This document shows positions 8,547-15,990 of a stretch of 64,000 bases of DNA, one piece after another. The position numbers were made by a program, and so were the translations under genes. Position 1 is the first letter of the stretch. The number at the start of each line of letters is the position of its first letter. This DNA is from an uncultured Erysipelotrichaceae bacterium (GTDB lineage: Bacteria > Bacillota_I > Bacilli_A > RFN20 > CAG-826), in assembly GCA_902800025.1 (NCBI GenBank), contig CADCDA010000001.1:214288-278287 (forward strand). Direction: 5' to 3'. The notes beneath the pieces are model-generated. The model saw nothing but the letters and a program-made list of their open reading frames with translations. It made no database searches and had not been told where the DNA came from.

Positions 8547-8558
8547 CCCCCCCCCCCC
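8547..8558. repeat. Homopolymer tract of 12 C (G on the minus strand)
   Basis: Twelve consecutive C on the plus strand, in an AT-rich intergenic stretch. On the minus strand it is a G12 run 39 bp upstream of the -35 of the polysaccharide promoter and just past the end of the Fic gene. Such tracts are prone to slipped-strand length change. They are also places where assemblies go wrong. Confidence 0.9.
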
Positions 8559-8588
8559 GATATTTTTTAGGTTTTGTACATTTTTTTG

Positions 8589-9311
8589 TTATTTTATCCA
8601 ATCTTCAGGTTTTTTTATTGTTTTGATTTTATCTACTGTATGGTTTGTGTATGAATACTTATTTACTTCAAATCCATCAATGGTTTCATATTTCTTATTT
8701 GAAATATTCTTTACACTTGTAGCGTCGCTAACAATACCTAAAATATATTCTGGTTTTGAGTTGCTATATAAAGAGTTTAACACTAAAGCATTTCTAAAAT
8801 ATTTCCCGTTTTTGGAAAGAAAATCACTATTAACATGCAAACCAGCTTTCTTTATTAAAAAACACAATAACATTGCAGTCGTTCTAGTATTGCCTTCTCT
8901 AAAAGGATGAATATGCCAAAACTCCGAAACAAAATAACAAACTTTCTCTATTTTTTCTTTCGAGTTAAGTTTTTTCCAATCAACACTTTGATACTCTTTA
9001 TCTAAATCTTTTAATGCCTGAATAATATATGAAGCAAAAACATAATCAATAGATTTTCCATCAAGAATGGATTCTCCTTTATAAATATCTATTGTTCTTG
9101 GCTGCCCTGCCCACTCATAAAGGTTGGAAAATAAATATTTATGTATTTTAAGGCCATCTAAAATTGAATCGATTTGAAAATCACTCTTTCTCAACCTATT
9201 AGCAGCAAGCCCAGCAAAATCGGATTCTGCTTTATCGAGAGTGTCTCCATCTTTGATATTTAATTTATTAATTAGCACATTAGTGCCTTGATATACATAC
9301 GGATCTTTCAT
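8589..9311 (-). CDS. Fic-domain protein (likely AMP-transferase toxin)
   Basis: A 240-residue Fic protein with the full active-site motif HPFREGNTR at residues 135-143 (catalytic His, phosphate-binding Gly-Asn-x-Arg). Fic enzymes usually transfer AMP from ATP to a hydroxyl of a target protein. I see no [ST]xxxE[GN] inhibitory helix within this protein, so it looks like class I, controlled by a separate antitoxin. The gene overlaps the upstream RelB-like gene by 4 bp (ATGA), as in a toxin-antitoxin pair. No terminator is visible between its stop and the polysaccharide promoter, so read-through into that operon is possible. Confidence 0.88.
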   Translation of the reverse strand: MKDPYVYQGTNVLINKLNIKDGDTLDKAESDFAGLAANRLRKSDFQIDSILDGLKIHKYLFSNLYEWAGQPRTIDIYKGESILDGKSIDYVFASYIIQALKDLDKEYQSVDWKKLNSKEKIEKVCYFVSEFWHIHPFREGNTRTTAMLLCFLIKKAGLHVNSDFLSKNGKYFRNALVLNSLYSNSKPEYILGIVSDATSVKNISNKKYETIDGFEVNKYSYTNHTVDKIKTIKKPEDWIK

Positions 9312-9628
9312 TGTTTATACAACCTTGCAATAGCAAATTCTGCAGTTTCATAATCAATTTCGCCACGAGAATATAGTCTCATGATTTTTTGTGCTTTTTC
9401 AGATGGAGCAACTCCATCAACAGTTGCCAGAGCAGTAGCAAACGCTAAATCACTATCTTCATCGCTAGGAAGTGTTAATTCAAAAGGTAATCCGTTTTTA
9501 TTTACAGAAGCGGTTAAAAAAAGCATAATTGCTTGGCTTGTTGTTAAACCAAGTTTAGAAAAAATCTTATCTGCCTGTTTTTTGATATCGTTTGTTACTC
9601 TAGTATGAACCGTTTCTGTTTTCGCCAT
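9308..9628 (-). CDS. RelB/DinJ-like antitoxin paired with Fic
   Basis: 106 residues. The first ~50 (VHTRVTNDIKKQADKIFSKL, then GLTTSQAIMLFL) are a ribbon-helix-helix of the RelB/DinJ type, which binds operator DNA as a dimer. The last ~40 (VDGVAPSEKAQKIMRLYSRG, then EIDYETAEFAIARLY) look like the helical VbhA-type modules that cap Fic enzymes, although the [ST]xxxE[GN] motif is degenerate here (LATVDG). The ATG at 9628 has GAGGT 9 nt upstream. RelB proteins normally partner with RelE/YafQ RNases; here the partner is Fic. It probably represses its own promoter at the palindrome upstream. Confidence 0.8.
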   Translation of the reverse strand: MAKTETVHTRVTNDIKKQADKIFSKLGLTTSQAIMLFLTASVNKNGLPFELTLPSDEDSDLAFATALATVDGVAPSEKAQKIMRLYSRGEIDYETAEFAIARLYKQ

Positions 9629-9646
9629 TATCCATTACCTCAATAA

Positions 9647-9672
9647 TATTGTATCACGATTGCGACACAATA
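9647..9672 (-). promoter_or_regulatory. Palindromic operator/promoter of the RelB-Fic pair
   Basis: TATTGT and ACAATA form 6-bp outer arms around 14 bp, with further partial symmetry inside (TC/GA). On the minus strand TACAAT inside it is a good -10 (5 of 6), with a weak -35 16 bp upstream. The overlap of palindrome and -10, 19 bp upstream of the ATG, fits autorepression by the ribbon-helix-helix protein. Confidence 0.55.
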
Positions 9673-9770
9673 CAAGTTTAATAATATTACGGTCGAATTA
9701 TTATCGCTATAATTATCAATCTAATCGCTCTTCTATTTATATTTATGATTCACGTAGTTGGAATTAACAA

Positions 9771-10238
9771 TCACAATAGTCTAATGCCTTCCTTTAATAT
9801 TTCTAAAATAATTGGATTGTCACTTTGTAAATCACATAGTCTAAGTAAATCTATCTTTTTACCAAGCGCAGTTCTGATTTCTTCAATTAATCCATAGAAA
9901 GACAAACCAGTAATATCGGTATCAATCAATAAATCAACATCACTATTTTCTTTAGGGTTGCCTTTTGCGTAGCTACCAAATAGATAACAATACTTGATTC
10001 CTTTTGCCACTAAGATTGGAATTAACAATTCTTTTATTCTATCAATAGATAGTATTCCATGTTCTTCATCTATTTTTGTTTTTTCGCTTAATTCAGACAA
10101 AACCATTCGATACTTAAAAGTATTTAAATATGAATCATTCTCTTCATAACGAATATATGTTCGATATGGAATACCCACTAATTCGGCAGCTTGTTTTTGT
10201 GTTAAGTGATTTTGCTTTCTAATTTCTTTTAATGACAT
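9771..10238 (-). CDS. XRE helix-turn-helix fused to a minimal nucleotidyltransferase (MNT)
   Basis: 155 residues from the chosen ATG. Residues 1-50 are an XRE-type helix-turn-helix (MSLKEIRKQNHLTQKQAAEL, then VGIPYRTYIRYE). Residues 65-155 are an MNT-fold nucleotidyltransferase with LFGSYAKGNPKENSDVDLLI, giving the GS motif and the metal-binding Asp pair at about 100 and 102. MntA-type proteins are antitoxins that AMPylate HEPN RNases, but no HEPN gene lies beside this one. The longer start (TTG at 10274) coincides with a TTGACA -35 box and is rejected. The ATG at 10238 begins the HTH; it has little or no Shine-Dalgarno and may be leaderless. Confidence 0.75.
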   Translation of the reverse strand: MSLKEIRKQNHLTQKQAAELVGIPYRTYIRYEENDSYLNTFKYRMVLSELSEKTKIDEEHGILSIDRIKELLIPILVAKGIKYCYLFGSYAKGNPKENSDVDLLIDTDITGLSFYGLIEEIRTALGKKIDLLRLCDLQSDNPIILEILKEGIRLL

Positions 10239-10248
10239 ACGACTATAA

Positions 10249-10298
10249 TTTACCATTTTGGCAAATATTGTCAATTAGAAATTTACCATTTTGGCAAA
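10249..10298 (-). promoter_or_regulatory. Promoter with two identical 17-bp operators
   Basis: The 17-bp sequence TTTACCATTTTGGCAAA occurs exactly twice (10249-10265 and 10282-10298), 33 bp or about three helical turns apart. Each is an imperfect palindrome TTTrCC-N5-GGyAAA. Between them on the minus strand is TTGACA (10270-10275), and TAAATT 16 bp on overlaps the near copy. This arrangement is as expected for cooperative autorepression by the XRE-nucleotidyltransferase protein. The rest of 10299-10467 shows nothing recognisable. Confidence 0.65.
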
Positions 10299-10467
10299 TT
10301 CATCATTTAATTAACTTATCACAGGAATCCCTTGCTTTGTCCTTTTTCATGCTCTTTCAAATCATCTAACTTTGTTTATAAGATTGCACAATAAAAACAA
10401 ACCGTCAATATGTCTCAAATAATATTTTTCTACACTAACGCTTATATAGCTGTTTTACAAAAATAAA

Positions 10468-10485
10468 GGAGCAATTTGATTGCCC
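10468..10485 (-). terminator. Intrinsic terminator after the permease-cytidylyltransferase gene
   Basis: On the minus strand GGGCAAT pairs with ATTGCTCC (one G-U), loop CAA, followed by TTTATTTTT. It lies 2 bp past the stop codon. Confidence 0.7.
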
Positions 10486-10487
10486 TT

Positions 10488-13031
10488 CTACTTATGTTCG
10501 TAATTTGCATAACTTGGATCAATAATCACTAATTCGGAATAATTATCAATCTCAGTAACATATTTCTTTTTACATTCCCTAACTTCAACTTTGAAGTCTT
10601 TCTTACATACGGTTAAAGGAACGTTATCCCAATACTTCTCTTTTCCACCTCTAGAGTTAAATACTTTGACGATATCTTCTCTTAACTTAATGGAATCTTT
10701 TTCATTCCAATAAGAAATACCAATCATATGCCAACAGTTTTCTCCTCCAACAGCAACTCGATCAATATAGTTGCCTTTCTTAAAGAAACACCAGTCATCA
10801 GTTTCAGAAACATACGCTCCTAGATAGTTAGAAGCATATTGATATTTAGTGATTACTTTTGGATTAGAAACAATTAAGTCTGCTTCACAAATATAACACC
10901 TATCGATAATATCTCTAGCCACATACATACTAGATATATTGTTTGATTCGTTATAGATAGGGTTTTCAATAAACTTCAGTGTTGGATACTTTTCAAGCAA
11001 TTGATTAAATTGTTCTTTCTTATATCCCACGACGATTGTGATATTTTTAATATCCTTTGCATATAACGCATCTAATAAAGTATCAATAATTCTTACTCCA
11101 TTAACTTTCACTAATGGTTTAGGAGTATCTAAAGTAACAGGCGCCATTCTTGAACCAAATCCGGCAGCGATAACAATCGCTTTTCTCACTTTATATGGTT
11201 CAAGTAACTTATATCCTTTTTCTGTTAGTTCAATCTTCTTGTCAGAGTGAATGACAATTGCGTCATCTTCAACGAATTGATTGATAAGCTTATTAATAGT
11301 GCCTAGTGACAAAGTCACCCCATCCGCGATTTGTCTTTGAGTAAGCGCTTCGTTATTATGCTCCTCAATATAAGTTAAAAAGTTAAATTGAAAACGTGTT
11401 AATTCCATTTTTTGTTCTCCCTTTCCTTTATTTATTTTTTCAATCAATTTACTAAGGTAATCAAACCCAATCTTAGTAAGTAGATTGATAACTAATATAA
11501 GTGTTGAAATAACCGATTCCATCTCCCAGATGGATTGGTTCTCATAAGTTGTGATAGACACTGCAAGTGGTTGAGTTGCATATGTACATAAGAAACTAAC
11601 TGCGGAAATAGTAATCATGCTATTGATGAATAAATATGAAAACATCTGCACTATAGTGCTAGTGGTATTAGGAATCATCACCTTAAAGAAAAGTGAGACT
11701 CTAGAAATACCTAAGGTATCCGCGACTGTTTCATAATTCTTATTAATCTTTTCAAAAGCGTTTCTTGCCATTAAATATGGACTAGAGAAATAGTGAATCA
11801 AATTAACAACCACTAATATCGCAATAGTGCCTGCAAACCAACCATAAGTATTAACGAACAAAAATACATATCCAATACCTAAAACAAGTCCTGGAACCGC
11901 TAAAGTGGCAATAGAGATAAAGTGTAATGGTTTTCTCATCTTCCCATTAGTCCTAGTGGACGTATAAGCGGAAGTATAAGCAATAATCGTCCCAAATATA
12001 CCAGTTAATAAAGCGATAACTAATGAGTTAATAAGGAAATCAATAATTGAAACACTGCTATATGGAGAGAAAGCGTTAATGTAGTTATCAAAAGTAAAAG
12101 TCATATCACTTGGGAATCGATTCACAAATGAGACAATGATAAAGGCTAAAGAAGGAATAAATAATAGTATTCCAACTAAAATATTGATACATAAACCAAT
12201 AGTGTTAAACGCTTTACTAGGAGCGATATGCTCTTTCCCATAAGCGCAATCCGCGTTCTCTTTATTTAAAATATCAAAGATAAATGCAGCGACCGCTGGT
12301 AATAGTAACACTAAAGAGATTACAACCCCTCTTTCGGTCTTAAACATCGATAATACTTGTTCATATAAATACATAGGAAGAGTCTTTACTTTTCCTGCTA
12401 CTTCCATAGGTAAACCATAGTCTGCAAAGATCAAAGTGAAACTAGCAAAGAATGCTGATATAAGCGCGTTCTTTAGGTATGGTAAAGTGATGCCAAAAAA
12501 GGTCTTAAATCTCGATATCCCTAATGTGTTAGCCGCGTCATAAACACTCCTATCTTCATATATAAGCGCATCATATATAAGTAGGAACGCAATTGGAAAA
12601 GAAAATAATACCGAACCAACAATCAAATCAAAAAATCCTAGACCATCAAAGTTTAAGCCAAACATCTGATCTAAAAATCCATTGACCCCAAATAAAGTTC
12701 TAATTCCTAAACCGATTGAAATAGTTGGGATAAGCATTGGTAAAGTTAATAATAGAACAATCCATCTTTTCCCTTTAATTTTAATGCGGCTTAGGAAATA
12801 GGCCACTACTGTGGCTAATATCGTAGAAATAAGGGTACCCGCTAAAGAATAAAGAACTGAGTTACCAATTGCCTTATAAAAAACATCATCATTAAATACA
12901 TATTCAAGGTCACCACTAGTGACATTAAATAACATATAAATAAGAGGCAAAATCAAAAAGACAAAGAGGATTAAAAATAATCCAATTTGTAATAATAAAG
13001 ACGGCTTTATTTTCTTTAGAAAGGCTTTCAT
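10488..13031 (-). CDS. ABC permease (AEP/iron type, double) in frame with winged-helix cytidylyltransferase
   Basis: 847 residues in one frame. Residues 1-541 are a duplicated binding-protein-dependent permease: two sets of about six helices, each with the EAA-like loop (YDAANTLGISRFKTFF and YETVADTLGISRVSLFFKV) that contacts the ATPase. Residues 542-605 are a MarR-like winged helix (TQRQIADGVTLSLGTINKLI). Residues 613-847 are a nucleotidyltransferase of the LicC/PntC type (VIAAGFGSRMAPVTLDTPKP), which makes CDP-choline or CMP-aminoethylphosphonate. With the ATPase and binding protein upstream, it forms an uptake-plus-activation unit for a phosphonate- or choline-like group. An internal ATG at 11408 with its own ribosome-binding site would give a free 306-residue enzyme. 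Confidence 0.85.
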   Translation of the reverse strand: MKAFLKKIKPSLLLQIGLFLILFVFLILPLIYMLFNVTSGDLEYVFNDDVFYKAIGNSVLYSLAGTLISTILATVVAYFLSRIKIKGKRWIVLLLTLPMLIPTISIGLGIRTLFGVNGFLDQMFGLNFDGLGFFDLIVGSVLFSFPIAFLLIYDALIYEDRSVYDAANTLGISRFKTFFGITLPYLKNALISAFFASFTLIFADYGLPMEVAGKVKTLPMYLYEQVLSMFKTERGVVISLVLLLPAVAAFIFDILNKENADCAYGKEHIAPSKAFNTIGLCINILVGILLFIPSLAFIIVSFVNRFPSDMTFTFDNYINAFSPYSSVSIIDFLINSLVIALLTGIFGTIIAYTSAYTSTRTNGKMRKPLHFISIATLAVPGLVLGIGYVFLFVNTYGWFAGTIAILVVVNLIHYFSSPYLMARNAFEKINKNYETVADTLGISRVSLFFKVMIPNTTSTIVQMFSYLFINSMITISAVSFLCTYATQPLAVSITTYENQSIWEMESVISTLILVINLLTKIGFDYLSKLIEKINKGKGEQKMELTRFQFNFLTYIEEHNNEALTQRQIADGVTLSLGTINKLINQFVEDDAIVIHSDKKIELTEKGYKLLEPYKVRKAIVIAAGFGSRMAPVTLDTPKPLVKVNGVRIIDTLLDALYAKDIKNITIVVGYKKEQFNQLLEKYPTLKFIENPIYNESNNISSMYVARDIIDRCYICEADLIVSNPKVITKYQYASNYLGAYVSETDDWCFFKKGNYIDRVAVGGENCWHMIGISYWNEKDSIKLREDIVKVFNSRGGKEKYWDNVPLTVCKKDFKVEVRECKKKYVTEIDNYSELVIIDPSYANYEHK
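11408..11426 (-). promoter_or_regulatory. Internal ribosome-binding site for a separate cytidylyltransferase
   Basis: Inside the fused gene the minus strand reads GGAAAGGGAGAACAAAA followed by ATG at 11408, exactly in frame with the permease (residue 542) and exactly where the winged-helix domain begins (MELTRFQFNFL). This is a better ribosome-binding site than most in the window. It suggests that the permease and enzyme were originally two genes, that the permease stop was lost, and that both a fusion and a free enzyme may be made. Confidence 0.7.
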
Positions 13032-13033
13032 TT

Positions 13034-13795
13034 TTATTTTGTACTATCTAATATCGCTTTCGCTTTTTCATCCAAATGATTAACGACGAATTTTCTCACA
13101 AATTCATCAGAAGGATTTTTATAGATATTATTCGGTGTATCAAATTGAGCGATGTGACTATCATTCATCACAATTATTCTATCTGACATCGAAAAAGCTT
13201 CTTCTTGATCATGAGTAACATATATCATCGTTTTATTTAATTTCTTTTGGATTTCTTTAATTTCTTTTCTTAAAGACATACGGATATCGGCATCTAATGC
13301 GGACATTGGTTCATCAAAAAGAATGATATCTGGGTTTAAGGCTAAAGTACGAGCAATCGCTACTCTTTGTTGTTGACCACCACTCATCTTAGTTGGCTTT
13401 TTAGTAGCGAATTCACTTAAACCAACAATACTTAAAACATTATCAACAGTCTTTTTGATTTCTTCTTTTGGATATTTATGAGCTTTTAAAGCGTAAGCGA
13501 CATTATTCCATACATTCATATTTGGAAATAAAGCGTAGTTTTGAAACACTAAACCCATTCCTCTACTTGATGGAGTGTTATTTGTAATATCTTGTCCATC
13601 TTTTAAGATGATTCCTGTATCGGCCTTTTCTATTCCAATAAGAATCTTCAAAAGTGTGGTTTTACCACATCCAGAAGCACCTAATATCGAGATAAATTCT
13701 CCTTCTTTAATATCAAAAGAGATATCTTCTAAAATAATTTGTCCATTAAATTTCTTATTAATGTTAATAACACTAATCTTGTTTACATTTTCCAT
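13034..13795 (-). CDS. ABC transporter ATP-binding protein (2-aminoethylphosphonate/Fe3+ type)
   Basis: 253 residues with all ABC ATPase motifs: Walker A GASGCGKTTLL (about 37-47), signature KMSGGQQQRVAIARTL, Walker B DIILFDEPMSALD and the switch His in YVTHDQEEAFSM. It energises import through the fused permease, whose start is 2 bp downstream. Sequence style matches PotA/FbpC/PhnT importers, and no C-terminal regulatory TOBE domain is obvious at this length. It overlaps the binding-protein gene by 13 bp. The transported ligand is inferred from the attached cytidylyltransferase, not from this protein. Confidence 0.9.
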   Translation of the reverse strand: MENVNKISVININKKFNGQIILEDISFDIKEGEFISILGASGCGKTTLLKILIGIEKADTGIILKDGQDITNNTPSSRGMGLVFQNYALFPNMNVWNNVAYALKAHKYPKEEIKKTVDNVLSIVGLSEFATKKPTKMSGGQQQRVAIARTLALNPDIILFDEPMSALDADIRMSLRKEIKEIQKKLNKTMIYVTHDQEEAFSMSDRIIVMNDSHIAQFDTPNNIYKNPSDEFVRKFVVNHLDEKAKAILDSTK

Positions 13796-14823
13796 GCGTC
13801 TAATAACTCATTCTTATAATTTGGATCTAAAAGATTTTTCATATTTGTGTAATCAACTCCATAATCACTAGGAGATTTCCAGTTTTCCACTGTTGGAGTT
13901 AAAGCATATTCAGATTTATAAATAGTTTCAGGAACGATTTGAGAATTATCTAAATAGTTCACATAGCTAAAGAAATAATCATATACTTCTTTAACCGCGC
14001 TATTATTTTGTTTTCCATTAATCATTCCCATTGTATACAAGGTATATGGGGATCCTTCAGAGAAATAAGTAATACCAATATCACTATTTCTATTCGCATA
14101 TTCCACAGCCTGGAAATGCATCCCAAGTCCAACCGCGATTTCTTTTTTATCAACACCTTTAACTGGACCAGAACCACTACTGGACCATTCTTTGATATTC
14201 GTGTCTAAATTATTAAAGTAACTTAAAGCACTATCTTTTCCGTATATACTTGCTAAACCATTATAGAAATAATAACCAGTACCACTAGTTTTTGGATTAG
14301 GCATAATAATTGAATTTTTATATTTGGAATCTAATAAATCATCATAACTTGTTGGGATATTATCACCAACTAAGGATTTAGAATAAACAATACAGCCCGC
14401 TTCTTTATCTTGAATATGATATTTTTTATGACCTTTTCTAACTGTTCCATCCGCTAAAACGGTGTCTTTTTGATATTCTAATACTTCATCCACATAGTGG
14501 GAGGTATCATAATCAGAAAGATCTGCAAATAAGTTTTCATTACCTTTAAGTAAGATTTCGGCATTTGTGATTTCAATACCAACAAAAATATCACAAGTCG
14601 TTCTTGTTCCTTGTGCTTGAAGTTCACTCATTAACGCTCCAGTAGTTTTTGACACTACTTTAATATCGTAATTTGGGAACTTTGATTTAAGTTCTTTATT
14701 AAATAATTGAATACGATTATCTTCGTGAGCGGTAAAAATAAATATTGTTTGTTTTTTATTACATCCGACTAAGGCGGTAACCGCTAAAGCGGCAAGCGGT
14801 AAGAGTTTTAATACTTTGTTCAT
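13783..14823 (-). CDS. Extracellular solute-binding lipoprotein of the same importer
   Basis: 346 residues. The lipoprotein signal peptide has its lipobox in ALVGC, giving Cys at about 21. The mature part (KQTIFIFTAHEDNRIQLFNK) is of the extracellular solute-binding family that includes Fe3+ and 2-aminoethylphosphonate binding proteins. It would capture the ligand outside and hand it to the permease. It is the first gene of a three-gene operon and overlaps the ATPase gene by 13 bp. The ATG has GGAG 8 nt upstream. Ligand-specific residues cannot be assigned by eye. Confidence 0.85.
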   Translation of the reverse strand: MNKVLKLLPLAALAVTALVGCNKKQTIFIFTAHEDNRIQLFNKELKSKFPNYDIKVVSKTTGALMSELQAQGTRTTCDIFVGIEITNAEILLKGNENLFADLSDYDTSHYVDEVLEYQKDTVLADGTVRKGHKKYHIQDKEAGCIVYSKSLVGDNIPTSYDDLLDSKYKNSIIMPNPKTSGTGYYFYNGLASIYGKDSALSYFNNLDTNIKEWSSSGSGPVKGVDKKEIAVGLGMHFQAVEYANRNSDIGITYFSEGSPYTLYTMGMINGKQNNSAVKEVYDYFFSYVNYLDNSQIVPETIYKSEYALTPTVENWKSPSDYGVDYTNMKNLLDPNYKNELLDAWKM

Positions 14824-14839
14824 TCATTTTCTCCAAATT

Positions 14840-14876
14840 TGTTCATCTGAACATCATTATATCAAAAAAATGAACA
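14840..14876 (-). promoter_or_regulatory. Promoter and palindromic operator of the importer operon
   Basis: On the minus strand a perfect TATAAT (14856-14861) is followed by the 14-bp palindrome TGTTCAGATGAACA (14840-14853), and a further TGTTCA half-site lies upstream (14871-14876). The palindrome covers the expected transcription start, ideal for repression. The winged-helix domain encoded at the end of the operon is a candidate regulator (inference). The -35 is weak (TTTTCA). Confidence 0.55.
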
Positions 14877-14989
14877 TTGAAAAGCATTTATTATTTAGAT
14901 TAAAAAAATATTCATTGTCATACTTTTTCAATAGATGTATGCCAATTTGTCATAGTTAAACAAAATTTATATGCCAATTTACATAAAAA

Positions 14990-15019
14990 TAAAAAAAATA
15001 GATATTTTAAATATCTATT
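14990..15019 (-). terminator. Terminator of the tRNA cluster
   Basis: On the minus strand ATAGATATTT and AAATATCTAT pair (up to 10 bp around a tiny loop) directly after tRNA-Leu, followed by eight T. The region 14854-14990 otherwise holds only A/T-rich sequence. Confidence 0.75.
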
Positions 15020-15021
15020 AT

Positions 15022-15106
15022 TGGTGCGGCTAACAGGAATCGAACCTGCATGAGTCTCCTCACTAGATCCTAAGTCTAGCGCGTCTGCCAGTTCCGCCAT
15101 AGCCGC
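15022..15106 (-). tRNA. tRNA-Leu (anticodon UAG)
   Basis: 85 nt including encoded CCA. The acceptor stem GCGGCTA/TAGCCGC is perfect. The anticodon stem CTAGA/TCTAG encloses CTTAGGA, giving anticodon TAG (reads CUA/CUN). A long variable arm is present, as in class II tRNA, and GGTTCGATTCC forms the T arm. Confidence 0.95.
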
Positions 15107-15114
15107 AAATTAAT

Positions 15115-15138
15115 AAAAACCCTTTTTGCGGGGTTTTT
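15115..15138 (-). terminator. Terminator-like hairpin between tRNA-Thr and tRNA-Leu
   Basis: AAAAACCC and GGGTTTTT form a perfect 8-bp stem with an 8-nt loop. The stem ends in T5 on both strands, so it could work in either direction. It may separate tRNA-Leu from the upstream tRNAs or mark a processing point. Confidence 0.55.
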
Positions 15139-15151
15139 ATAAGTCAATCAA

Positions 15152-15227
15152 TGGTGCCGTCTATCGGAATCGAACCAACAACCTATCGATTACAAATCGA
15201 TTGCTCTGCCAATTGAGCTAAGACGGC
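15152..15227 (-). tRNA. tRNA-Thr (anticodon UGU)
   Basis: 76 nt with encoded CCA. Acceptor GCCGTCT/AGACGGC is perfect. The anticodon stem ATCGA/TCGAT encloses TTTGTAA, giving anticodon TGT (reads ACA). D and T arms are normal. Confidence 0.95.
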
Positions 15228-15234
15228 ATATGTG

Positions 15235-15309
15235 TGGTGGACACTACAGGGATCGAACCTGTGACCTCTTCCGTGTGAAGGAAGCGTTCTCCCGCTGAAC
15301 TAAGTGTCC
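15235..15309 (-). tRNA. tRNA-Val (anticodon CAC)
   Basis: 75 nt with encoded CCA. Acceptor GGACACT/AGTGTCC is perfect. The anticodon stem CTTCC/GGAAG encloses TTCACAC, giving anticodon CAC, which reads only GUG. A dedicated GUG reader is uncommon in small AT-rich genomes, which usually manage with the UAC isoacceptor. Confidence 0.93.
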
Positions 15310-15332
15310 CTATAGTGTTCTTTATTTAATTA

Positions 15333-15353
15333 AAGCCCTACTTTTAAGGGCTT
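15333..15353 (-). terminator. Hairpin between tRNA-Ile and tRNA-Val
   Basis: AAGCCCT and AGGGCTT form a 7-bp stem. On the minus strand it is followed by TAATTAAATAAAG, a poor U-tract, so this is a weak terminator or a processing signal. Confidence 0.35.
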
Positions 15354-15366
15354 AGGACGCAAATTC

Positions 15367-15443
<77 letters not shown>

Positions 15444-15509
15444 GAATACGCGCTTAAATAATATATAATAAGAAGAAATATTTATCAACAATAAATTGAA
15501 TAAAACAAA

Positions 15510-15533
15510 AAGGAAGCCAGCATCGACTTCCTT
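15510..15533 (-). terminator. Terminator after rpsI
   Basis: On the minus strand AAGGAAG pairs with CTTCCTT around a 10-nt loop and is followed by TTTTGTTTT, separating the r-protein pair from the tRNA cluster. Confidence 0.75.
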
Positions 15534-15578
15534 AATTTGTTTTGTTTCATTACTGATATCAAAGATATCAAATAAAGA

Positions 15579-15977
15579 TTAACGCTTGGAGAATTGTGGA
15601 GCTTTTCTCGCAGCCTTGAGACCGTATTTCTTTCTTTCCTTTTTACGAGGATCTCTAGTAATAAGTCCAGCGACTTTAAGAGTTTTACGATCGCATCCAG
15701 CTTCTAACAAAGCGCGTGTAATGCCTAATCTGATAGCACCGGCTTGACCTGTAAATCCACCACCCTTAACTTCAGCCTTGATATCATATTTTCCTTCAGT
15801 GCCTGTTAAGGTTAATGGTTGTTTTAAGTCCATTACTAATGTCGCATATGGCATATATTCATTGACATCACGACCGTTAATTGTAATGTTGCCTTTTCCT
15901 TCGACGACGTAAACACGTGCAATAGATGATTTTCTTCTACCAGTACCGTAATATTGGAGACTTTCTTTCTTAGCCAT
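15579..15977 (-). CDS. rpsI: Ribosomal protein S9
   Basis: 132 residues, normal length. It opens with [17 protein letters not shown] and ends with the diagnostic RKAPQFSKR, whose basic tail reaches the P-site tRNA in the small subunit. It follows rplM with a 13-bp gap, the standard L13-S9 pair. Confidence 0.98.
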   Translation of the reverse strand: MAKKESLQYYGTGRRKSSIARVYVVEGKGNITINGRDVNEYMPYATLVMDLKQPLTLTGTEGKYDIKAEVKGGGFTGQAGAIRLGITRALLEAGCDRKTLKVAGLITRDPRKKERKKYGLKAARKAPQFSKR

Positions 15978-15990
15978 TATTTACATCCTC

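Noticed and set aside
10239-10274. Longer start (TTG at 10274) for the XRE-nucleotidyltransferase gene
   Set aside because: The TTG is the first base triplet of a TTGACA -35 box, and the intervening sequence contains an operator.
14918-15100. Apparent 60-residue protein starting MAELADALDLGSSEE
   Set aside because: It is a translation of the tRNA-Leu gene and its terminator; the HAGSIPVSRT string is the usual artefact of reading a T arm.
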